Source: Turicibacter sp.
GTDB lineage: Bacteria > Bacillota > Bacilli > MOL361 > Turicibacteraceae
DNA: 11,840 nt
Direction of reading: 5' to 3'
NCBI GenBank assembly: GCA_030531025.1
Contig: JAUMTV010000044.1
Span: forward strand, 9,993 to 21,832
In this document: positions 5,779-11,840 of the stretch, in pieces
Position numbering within the stretch: the first letter of the stretch is position 1
Layout: each line of letters begins with the position of its first letter
Made by a program: the position numbers and the translations under genes
The notes under the pieces: generated by a model
What the model was told of the DNA's origin: nothing
Databases searched by the model: none
Seen by the model: the letters and a program-made list of their open reading frames with translations, nothing else

Positions 5779-5815
5779 TAATACAAAGGATAATATTTAT
5801 GGTTCCTTTGTATTA
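5779..5815. repeat. Perfect 12-bp hairpin without T-tail
   Basis: TAATACAAAGGA (5779-5790) and TCCTTTGTATTA (5804-5815) pair perfectly around a 13-base loop. It lies between the transporter terminator and the tRNA-Cys promoter. No T-run follows on either strand, so it is not a normal terminator. Its role is unknown. Confidence 0.65.
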
Positions 5816-5847
5816 AAAACTTAGATATATAAAAATTTAAAAAAGTG

Positions 5848-5876
5848 TAGACATTTTAAGATAAGATGTATATAAT
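5848..5876 (+). promoter_or_regulatory. Promoter of tRNA-Cys
   Basis: TAGACA (5848-5853), a 17-bp spacer and a perfect TATAAT (5871-5876), ending 10 bases before the mature tRNA. The transcript would carry almost no 5' leader. Confidence 0.85.
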
Positions 5877-5886
5877 AAAAATATAA

Positions 5887-5961
<75 letters not shown>

Positions 5962-5975
5962 ATAAGATTATTTAT

Positions 5976-6009
5976 AAAAAAAGGAATTCAAGTTTGGATT
6001 CCTTTTTTT
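5976..6009 (+). terminator. Terminator of tRNA-Cys
   Basis: A 12-bp perfect stem, AAAAAAAGGAAT (5976-5987) with ATTCCTTTTTTT (5998-6009), plus inner T-G and C-G pairs. The seven T residues form both the arm and the tail. The A-run on the left would also let it work on the minus strand. Confidence 0.88.
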
Positions 6010-6012
6010 ATG

Positions 6013-6046
6013 GAGTTATGGAAAATAAAAATAACTCTTTTTATTT
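6013..6046 (+). terminator. Second terminator-like hairpin after tRNA-Cys
   Basis: A 7-bp stem, GAGTTAT (6013-6019) with ATAACTC (6031-6037), an 11-base loop and the tail TTTTTATTT. It begins three bases after the first terminator ends, so it probably acts as a backup. Confidence 0.6.
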
Positions 6047-6095
6047 ATATATAATTAAACTTAAATAGGAAAATTTAAAAAGCTTAATAATAGTT

Positions 6096-6136
6096 AAAAA
6101 TCGTTACAAATAGTAGACTTTGTAGCGATTTTTTTT
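6096..6136 (+). terminator. Third terminator-like hairpin, before the ABC operon
   Basis: A 14-bp stem plus one G-T pair: AAAAATCG (6096-6103) with CGATTTTT (6126-6133), T-G, then TACAAA (6105-6110) with TTTGTA (6119-6124) around an eight-base loop. Eight T residues (6129-6136) follow the CGA. It is a strong terminator by shape, but no gene between 6047 and 6095 explains it. Confidence 0.8.
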
Positions 6137-6182
6137 ATTAATAAGTTTTATGTTTAATTATAAAAATAATCTTTTAAGGAAT

Positions 6183-6212
6183 TTGTAAGAAATTATTAAG
6201 GTAAAATATAAG
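6183..6212 (+). promoter_or_regulatory. Candidate promoter of the ABC operon
   Basis: TTGTAA (6183-6188), an 18-bp spacer and TATAAG (6207-6212). A transcript from about 6219 would have a leader of roughly 70 bases. A second pair, TTGAAA (6217-6222) and TATGAT (6238-6243), is spaced by only 15 bp. One of them probably serves the operon, since terminators lie just upstream. Confidence 0.4.
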
Positions 6213-6287
6213 AAATTTGAAAATAAGTAGGATAAAATATGATAGTATAGTGGATAGGGAAAATAATGTAAAATAGGGGGAAGATTA

Positions 6288-8681
6288 ATGAAGAAAACAA
6301 TAAGTAAAAGAATATTTACTACGATTTTAAGTATTTTTATTTTGAGTTTACTCATTCCAAATGCAAAAGTAAGTGCAAGTAAAAATGATGTTAAGTATGA
6401 CTTAAATATAAGTTATGGTATAGATGGCAGATATAAAGCTCTAAAATATATGCCAGTTACTGTACAAATAAATAGTTTAGAGAAAGACTTTAATGGAGAA
6501 GTAGAGGTAAGGGTTACAAGTGATTCTAGTGGTGGTTATAATGCTTATTCCAAAGAAGTAAGTGCAAGTAAAGGGGAAAACATAAGTGTAACAATACCAG
6601 TAAAATTTTTAGAGGGAAATAGTAATGGAGCTGTTTGTATAATAGAAAACGAAAAAGTATTATATGAAAAAAAATTGCTAATTTCATCAGGAAGAATTAA
6701 TGAAGGAAATGCTTTTACTGGTTTATTAACAGATGATCCTACAGCATTAGGACACCTAGGAAATATAACATACTTTGATTCTAATTATTCAAATACAGGA
6801 AAAATGAATTGTGTTAATCTAACTGAAGGTATGTTAGATGAAAATGGATTAAACATAGATGGATTAGATGTAATAATAATCAATAATTACAATATGGCTA
6901 ATTTAAATGACAAACAGTATAGCGCATTAAATAATTGGGTTAATGCAGGTGGAACATTATTAATAGGTGCAGGTGCTAATGAAAGTAAAACAATTAATAA
7001 TATAAATAAAAGTTTTTTAAATATATCTTCAAATGGAACTAGCCAGCAAAATGTTAAAACTGGTTCAGAAAGCTTAAATTTAATATTATCACAAATTATT
7101 TTAGAGAATTCAACAGTTACAGTTAATAGTGATGAAAATAAATTAGTATATTCTTTAGATAGAGGAGCAGGGAAAATTTTAATAACTGCCTTTGATTTAG
7201 GTTTAGAACCATTTATTTCATCTGATGATGCAGCTATTATGTTACAAGATATGTTAATAGAAACTTTTGATAAAATATATGAAGAAAATTACCAAGGTGG
7301 ATATTCTTCAGCAACATATGAAATAAGCAATATATTAGGTAGTATCCCAGTAGAGAATACAGTAAGTACTTTAACTTTAGCAATAGTACTTGGAGTTTAT
7401 GCAATTTTAGTTGGAATAGTTATATATCTTATATTAAAGAAAATGAAAAAAAGAGATTTAACATGGGTACTTATACCTGCAACTGCAATTGTATTTACAG
7501 TAATTATCTATTTATTAGGAAGCAAAATGAAAATAAAAGATGTTATAGTAAATAGTGCAAATATTATATCTGTTGATGAAGAGGGAAGAGGTCAAATAAA
7601 CAGCTATATAGGTATAGCAAGTAAAAATAAAGGAAATATAAAAATAGAAAAAGAAGAAGATTTAAAAATGCAATATATGTCTGATGATTACTACTATTAT
7701 GGTGATACAGATTATGATGCTAAAACTTTAAGAGTTAAAACAACATATACAAATGATAATTCTTATTTTACAGTTGCTAATAATAATGTGGCAAATGTAA
7801 ATAAATTTGAAGTATCAGGAAAAGAAATTGTAATGCCTAAATTAGAAAATACTTTAAAGATTAAGAATGGAAATTTAGAAGGCACTATTAAAAATAATTT
7901 AGATGCAGATATTAAAAAACTTGTAATAGTTTCAGGAAAAACAGTTTGGGATTTAGGAGAAGTAGCTAAAGGTGAAGAAATTTCAATTACTGATTTAGTA
8001 AGTAAAGGTTCTTTTGGAATTCAAGGTTATGCAAGTTCTTTAAATGATGAATATTATCAATCAAGATGGGATGATGAAATAGATCCAAAAGATCCTAAGT
8101 TTAAGAATGTAAGAAGATATGCATCCTTGCTTACTTTATTAGGAGATACAGGTTACGTAGGAACTACAACAAAAATTATTGCAATTACAGACTTACCAGT
8201 AGATTATAGTTTAAATTTAGAAAGTAAATCAATTTCAAATTACAATTTAACAGCAGTAATACAAGAAGCAAATATAGATTTTAAAGATGAAAGTGGAAAT
8301 CTTAGTTTCCCAGAAGGATATTTTGATTATACAGTAAGTGAATTAGACAATAGAGTGAATTACGATTATTATAACGGTTATATTTATGGTGAAGGTGAAG
8401 TTGTATTAGATTATAAAATTGATGATAATGTAAATATAAAAGAAATAAATATTGATGCATGTACAGATCAATGGGGTTATCAATATGGACTTAATGGAGA
8501 GTATTATATTTACAATTATAATACTAATAAGTATGAAGAGTTTAAATTAACATCAGGAAGTTATAAAGTAATAAATGATGGAAGCTATAGTTTAGATAAC
8601 ATAATAAAAATAAAAGTTGTAGCTAGCGAAAATAGAGATAATGCAGCTCCAAAATTAACTATAAAAGGGGTGGAGAAATAG
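6288..8681 (+). CDS. Large exported membrane protein of an ABC operon, 797 residues
   Basis: The N-terminus is a signal peptide: KK and KR charges, a hydrophobic core (about 10-24) and a likely cleavage after VSA (28-30). Residues 35-120 look like a beta-sandwich. Residues about 140-330 hold a Rossmann/GATase-like region, with strand DVIIINNYN (near 194) and NNWVNAGGTLLIGAG (near 215-229), a pattern seen in exported partners of similar ABC operons. Two membrane helices follow (about 361-384 and 392-412), joined by a short basic loop (KKMKKRD) that should be cytoplasmic. The remaining 385 residues, Tyr- and Asp-rich, would then lie outside the membrane again. GGGGGAAG (6276-6283) supports the start. 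The stop overlaps the ATPase start, so translation is coupled. The protein probably works with the transporter at the cell surface, binding or presenting something outside. No enzymatic motif is visible and no precise family name is claimed. Confidence 0.75.
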   Translation: MKKTISKRIFTTILSIFILSLLIPNAKVSASKNDVKYDLNISYGIDGRYKALKYMPVTVQINSLEKDFNGEVEVRVTSDSSGGYNAYSKEVSASKGENISVTIPVKFLEGNSNGAVCIIENEKVLYEKKLLISSGRINEGNAFTGLLTDDPTALGHLGNITYFDSNYSNTGKMNCVNLTEGMLDENGLNIDGLDVIIINNYNMANLNDKQYSALNNWVNAGGTLLIGAGANESKTINNINKSFLNISSNGTSQQNVKTGSESLNLILSQIILENSTVTVNSDENKLVYSLDRGAGKILITAFDLGLEPFISSDDAAIMLQDMLIETFDKIYEENYQGGYSSATYEISNILGSIPVENTVSTLTLAIVLGVYAILVGIVIYLILKKMKKRDLTWVLIPATAIVFTVIIYLLGSKMKIKDVIVNSANIISVDEEGRGQINSYIGIASKNKGNIKIEKEEDLKMQYMSDDYYYYGDTDYDAKTLRVKTTYTNDNSYFTVANNNVANVNKFEVSGKEIVMPKLENTLKIKNGNLEGTIKNNLDADIKKLVIVSGKTVWDLGEVAKGEEISITDLVSKGSFGIQGYASSLNDEYYQSRWDDEIDPKDPKFKNVRRYASLLTLLGDTGYVGTTTKIIAITDLPVDYSLNLESKSISNYNLTAVIQEANIDFKDESGNLSFPEGYFDYTVSELDNRVNYDYYNGYIYGEGEVVLDYKIDDNVNIKEINIDACTDQWGYQYGLNGEYYIYNYNTNKYEEFKLTSGSYKVINDGSYSLDNIIKIKVVASENRDNAAPKLTIKGVEK

Positions 8682-9616
8682 TGTTAGTTATAAAAAATCT
8701 TGAAAAATCCTATGGAAATTTTAAAGCAGTAAAGGGGTTAAATTTAGAAATAAAAAAAGGTGAAATATTTGGTTTTATAGGACCAAATGGTGCTGGAAAA
8801 AGTACAACAATGAAAATTATCTCTGGACTTTTATCACCAGATAGTGGAGAAGTTTATGTAGATGGAGTAGATGCTATAAAAAATAATAAGGCATTAAAAG
8901 ATAAAATTGGCTATATGCCAGACTTTTTTGGAGTTTATGATAACTTAAAAGCAATTGAATATTTAGAATTTTATGCTTCAATATATGGAATTGTAGGAAA
9001 AGAAGCTAGAGAGTTATCTATGGATTTACTTAGATTAGTTAATTTAGAAGATAAATATGATGCATATGTTGATGGGTTATCAAGGGGGATGAAACAAAGG
9101 TTATGTTTAGCAAGATGTCTTGTTCATAATCCAGATCTTTTAATTTTAGATGAGCCAGCTTCAGGAATGGACCCTAGAGCTAGGTATGAAATGAAGGGAA
9201 TACTAAGAAATTTAAAGGAAATGGGAAAAACAATTATAGTTTCTTCACATATACTACCTGAACTTGGAGAAGTATGTACTAATATAGGTATTATTAAAAA
9301 TGGAGTAATTGTATGCCAAGGAACTGTAGATGAAATAATGACAAGAGCGGCAGGGGCATCACCTATAGTATTTACAGTATTATCAAAGGAAGAAGAAGCA
9401 ATTAAATTGCTAAAAGAGTTACCATATGTAGATAATATAAAAATTGATGGAAATAAAATTACAGCTAATGTTATAGGTAATGATGAGGATGTAGTAAATC
9501 TTTTAAAACATCTAGTATTAAAAGGTATTCCAGTATTGAATTACAGCAGAGCTGTTGGAAACTTAGAAGATGTATTTATTCAAATTACAGCAGATAGTGA
9601 TGAAAAGGAGGCATAA
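8681..9616 (+). CDS. ABC-2 type transporter ATP-binding protein
   Basis: A 311-residue cytoplasmic ATPase. The Walker A motif GPNGAGKST (34-42), Walker B LLILDEP (153-159), D-loop SGMD (161-164) and H-loop His190 are intact. The signature reads LSRGM (133-137) where LSGGM/Q is usual. The Q-loop reads YMPDFFGVYD (78-87), with Asp81 in place of Gln; this is a known variant in a subgroup of ABC-2 ATPases. Residues 215-311 form a C-terminal accessory domain seen in drug/lipid-export type ATPases. It starts at GTG (8681-8683), whose first base is the last base of the upstream stop codon, with GGAG at 8672-8675. It should pair with the permease encoded three bases downstream and drive export, or a mechanical change in the membrane, by ATP hydrolysis. 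Confidence 0.93.
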   Translation: MLVIKNLEKSYGNFKAVKGLNLEIKKGEIFGFIGPNGAGKSTTMKIISGLLSPDSGEVYVDGVDAIKNNKALKDKIGYMPDFFGVYDNLKAIEYLEFYASIYGIVGKEARELSMDLLRLVNLEDKYDAYVDGLSRGMKQRLCLARCLVHNPDLLILDEPASGMDPRARYEMKGILRNLKEMGKTIIVSSHILPELGEVCTNIGIIKNGVIVCQGTVDEIMTRAAGASPIVFTVLSKEEEAIKLLKELPYVDNIKIDGNKITANVIGNDEDVVNLLKHLVLKGIPVLNYSRAVGNLEDVFIQITADSDEKEA

Positions 9617-9618
9617 AA

Positions 9619-10503
9619 ATGAGAGTGAATCCAGTTTTAAGAAATGAAAGCAAGATATCAGTTAGAAGTATTAAATTTACTTTAATGATATTTGCTTATA
9701 TAGCAGTTTTATCAATAGCAGTAATGATTTACTATAATTCAGTAAATGAAGAAATCTTTTCAAATGGATTATATTTAGAGTCATCAAAACTATTCTATGT
9801 TGTAATGGCATTAGGACAAGCGATATTATTGCTTTTCATAGTTCCGGCATTAAGTTCAACAGCAATATGCTCAGAAAGAGAAAAGCAAACTTTAGATATA
9901 TTATTATCATCAAAATTAACGCCACTTCAAATAATTATAGGAAAAGTTTCAGCTTCATCACTTAGAGTAATTATACTTATAATTTCAACAATGCCTCTTT
10001 ATGCAATTGGAGCTATAATTGGTGTGGTTAAGATAAGTAATATTTTAGCGCTTATAATATTTTTCATAGTTAACACAATATTTGTAAGCTCTATAGGTGT
10101 TTTTGTATCAACATATATTAAAACCTCAAAAGTATCAACTGCACTTTCTTATGCATTAGTACTATTTATTTATATAGGAATAATTGTTATTACCTGGGCA
10201 ATACTTATGATAACTGTTTATAAAATGAATATGAGTGGCAATCCTGTAACAACAGTGCCTAAGGCATCTCCTATAGTTTATTTAAGTCCAGTGGTAGGGT
10301 TTGTAAGTTTATTATTAAATCAAGTTGGGTTAGGATTAGAGTTTAATAGTATGTTTTCAGGGTTTGGAATAAGTATGCATTCAGAATATATTTCAACAGT
10401 AGTACAATTAGTACTTTCAGTATTATTTATATATTTAGCTTCAGTTAAACTTAATCCATTAAATAAGAAAAGTAGGTTTAAATCTAAAAAGGTAAAGGAG
10501 TAG
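9619..10503 (+). CDS. ABC-2 type transporter permease
   Basis: A 294-residue membrane protein with six predicted helices (about 19-38, 58-83, 111-136, 141-166, 173-200 and 259-276). After helix 2 comes EREKQTLDILL (86-96) followed by SSKLTP, the coupling segment that ABC-2 permeases use to touch their ATPase. A long extracytoplasmic loop lies between helices 5 and 6. The C-terminus is strongly basic (KKSRFKSKKVKE) and cytoplasmic. AGGAGG (9606-9611) lies inside the end of the ATPase gene, so the two are translated together. One permease with one ATPase implies a dimer of each. The substrate is unknown. Confidence 0.92.
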   Translation: MRVNPVLRNESKISVRSIKFTLMIFAYIAVLSIAVMIYYNSVNEEIFSNGLYLESSKLFYVVMALGQAILLLFIVPALSSTAICSEREKQTLDILLSSKLTPLQIIIGKVSASSLRVIILIISTMPLYAIGAIIGVVKISNILALIIFFIVNTIFVSSIGVFVSTYIKTSKVSTALSYALVLFIYIGIIVITWAILMITVYKMNMSGNPVTTVPKASPIVYLSPVVGFVSLLLNQVGLGLEFNSMFSGFGISMHSEYISTVVQLVLSVLFIYLASVKLNPLNKKSRFKSKKVKE

Positions 10504-10507
10504 AGAT

Positions 10508-11840
10508 ATGGATTCTTTAGATAAAGCTATATTAATGTTTTTGAATAAAGCTTCTAAAAGAATTAAGGCAAACTTCTTATTAAACTTAAGCATAGTGGGA
10601 TTAAAGCTTCTACTATGCTTAATCTTTAGTTTGCTATTAATATCACTTTTTATAACAATTCCTTATATTGAGGAAATTTGTATAGTAATATTATTAATAG
10701 GATTAATAATTATTTTAATTTATGGTTTTATTAAATCTCCTAAAAAAGATAAAGTAGCTCTTATGGTGGATTCTAGAGGTTTAGATGAGAGGCTTATTAC
10801 ATCATTAGAACTTATAGGATGCGATGACAATATATCAATAGCTCAAAAGAAAGATACTGTAGAATGTATTAAAAAGTTTGATATTAAAAATATTAAAATT
10901 AGTATAGATAAGAAGCAAGCTTTATTATCTTTAGGTTTAATAATAATGTGTATTTTAATAATGTTTGTACCTAGTACAGCAAGAAAAGAAGCACAAAAAA
11001 TAAGAGACTTTGATAAATATCAAAAATCAATAATAGAAAAGGTTGAAAAAGAAAAAAAGGAAATAGAAAAGTCAGAAAACTTATCAGATGAGGAAAAGGA
11101 AGAAGTTAAAAAGCTTTTAGAAGATGCAGTAAAAGAGTTAAAGGAAAGTGAAAAAAAATCTGAAATAAATAAGACTTTAGAACGTTTAGAGAAAAAGCTA
11201 GAAGATAAAAAAGAAAAGTTGTCATCAGAGAAATCTAAAGAAGCATTAGAAAAGTCTAAAAAGAAATTATTAGATAACTTTAATAAGGAGAAAGAAGCTA
11301 CAGCTAAAAAGGATGTAAACAAGTTAGTAAATGAGTTAATGAAGAAGGAAGAAAGTAAACCTTTAGCAGAAGCTATGTTAAGTGGAGATGAAGATGCTAT
11401 AAATAAAGAGTTAGCAGAGATTCAAAATAAGTTAGGTAGTATGAGTAGCTCGGAATTAAGTGAGTTATCAGAAGCTTTAAAGAATGCTGCCTTAGAAATG
11501 AGTGATGAAGAATTAGCAGAAGCTTTAAAAAATGCATCAAATTCAGTATTAGATAAAAAACTTGATGGAGAAAGTTTATCAAAGGCTATTTCAAAATCCA
11601 TAAATAATAGTAATGGACAAAATACTAGTAGTTCAAGTCAACAATCATCAGGTTCTGGGCAAAACCAAAGTCAGGGTCAAGGTAATGGACAAGGACAAGG
11701 CTCAGGAAGCGGACAGGGGTCTGGTTCTGGAAGTGGTCAAGGTCAAGGTGGATCAGGAGGAACAGGTTCTGGTTCAGGAGCAGGTTCAGGATCTGGATGG
11801 AATACTGGTAGTACTGTAGGTAAAGAAAATGATTTAGAAA
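10508..11840 (+). CDS. Membrane coiled-coil protein with Gly/Ser/Gln-rich tail (runs off the right edge)
   Basis: ATG at 10508 opens a frame that stays open to the edge, 444 residues. AAGGAG (10495-10500) lies seven bases upstream, and the gene begins four bases after the permease stop. Membrane helices are near 28-52, 57-76 and 138-155. Between them VALMVDSRGLDERLITSLEL (83-102) recalls the DUF4175-like membrane proteins, whose conserved segment follows the same pattern. Residues 160-350 are highly charged and helical, a long coiled coil with repeated E-K-L patterns. Residues 371-430 are a Gly/Ser/Gln-rich low-complexity stretch, then WNTGS. After helix 3 the coiled coil should be on the outer side if the N-terminus is inside, though the opposite topology cannot be excluded. 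In related bacteria such operons often continue with MoxR ATPase and DUF58 genes; that cannot be checked here. Confidence 0.8.
   Translation, partial: MDSLDKAILMFLNKASKRIKANFLLNLSIVGLKLLLCLIFSLLLISLFITIPYIEEICIVILLIGLIIILIYGFIKSPKKDKVALMVDSRGLDERLITSLELIGCDDNISIAQKKDTVECIKKFDIKNIKISIDKKQALLSLGLIIMCILIMFVPSTARKEAQKIRDFDKYQKSIIEKVEKEKKEIEKSENLSDEEKEEVKKLLEDAVKELKESEKKSEINKTLERLEKKLEDKKEKLSSEKSKEALEKSKKKLLDNFNKEKEATAKKDVNKLVNELMKKEESKPLAEAMLSGDEDAINKELAEIQNKLGSMSSSELSELSEALKNAALEMSDEELAEALKNASNSVLDKKLDGESLSKAISKSINNSNGQNTSSSSQQSSGSGQNQSQGQGNGQGQGSGSGQGSGSGSGQGQGGSGGTGSGSGAGSGSGWNTGSTVGKENDLE
11618..11797 (+). repeat. Low-complexity Gly/Ser/Gln coding repeat
   Basis: About 60 codons made almost wholly of GGN, TCN/AGN and CAA/CAG, repeating units such as GQGQGSGSG. 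It is clearly richer in G than the rest of the window and is a likely site of repeat-length change between strains. Other frames across it are open only because of this composition. Confidence 0.85.

Noticed and set aside
6019..6069. 16-codon frame starting at ATG 6019
   Set aside because: It begins inside a terminator stem and has no ribosome binding site.
6158..6355. 65-codon minus-strand hydrophobic frame
   Set aside because: It overlaps the promoter, leader and signal peptide of the 797-residue gene, and its composition follows from AT-rich DNA.
11020..11582. Two minus-strand frames (11020-11322 and 11397-11582)
   Set aside because: Both are antisense of the coiled-coil part of the 10508 gene and have the Ser/Phe/Leu composition expected of that.
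11613..11819. Plus-strand 68-codon frame rich in Val, Gln and Asp
   Set aside because: It is another reading of the Gly/Ser/Gln repeat; the frame from 10508 is long, has a good start and matches the operon.

Overview
The window is very AT-rich (about a quarter G+C by eye). It has strong AGGAGG-type ribosome binding sites, AT-rich promoters, many intrinsic terminators and a tandem glycine riboswitch. The recognisable proteins look like those of a low-GC Firmicute, most probably a Clostridium (sensu stricto). No integrase, transposase, phage gene or CRISPR array is visible, so this reads as ordinary chromosome with several poorly known genes.

Layout. 1-217 (minus) is the start of an L-lactate dehydrogenase gene. 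A 372-base divergent spacer holds its promoter and the promoter of the next gene. 590-1561 encodes a membrane-anchored J-domain-like protein that lacks the HPD motif. 1658-2161 is a GNAT acetyltransferase. 2281-3522 is an unrecognised acidic coiled-coil protein followed by a long hairpin. 3648-4118 is a small unit containing a possible 16-residue cationic peptide and an unrecognised 123-residue protein, closed by a strong terminator. 4363-4794 is a PIN-domain ribonuclease without a visible antitoxin. 4831-5702 is a promoter, a tandem glycine riboswitch and a UPF0126 (TRIC-like) membrane protein, probably a glycine transporter, starting at TTG. 5848-5961 is the promoter and gene of tRNA-Cys(GCA), followed by three terminator-like hairpins in a row.

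The right half (6288 to the edge) is one tightly packed operon. It encodes a 797-residue exported protein with two membrane helices, an ABC-2 type ATPase overlapping it by one base, its six-helix permease, and a membrane coiled-coil protein with a Gly/Ser/Gln-rich tail that runs off the window. Packing and content suggest one envelope-associated machine: an ATP-driven transporter with a large extracytoplasmic partner and a coiled-coil partner. Its substrate cannot be read from the sequence.

The best candidates for something undescribed are this operon, the small peptide/123-residue unit, the HPD-less J-like membrane protein, and a perfect 14-bp inverted repeat built around the -35 box of the riboswitch promoter.
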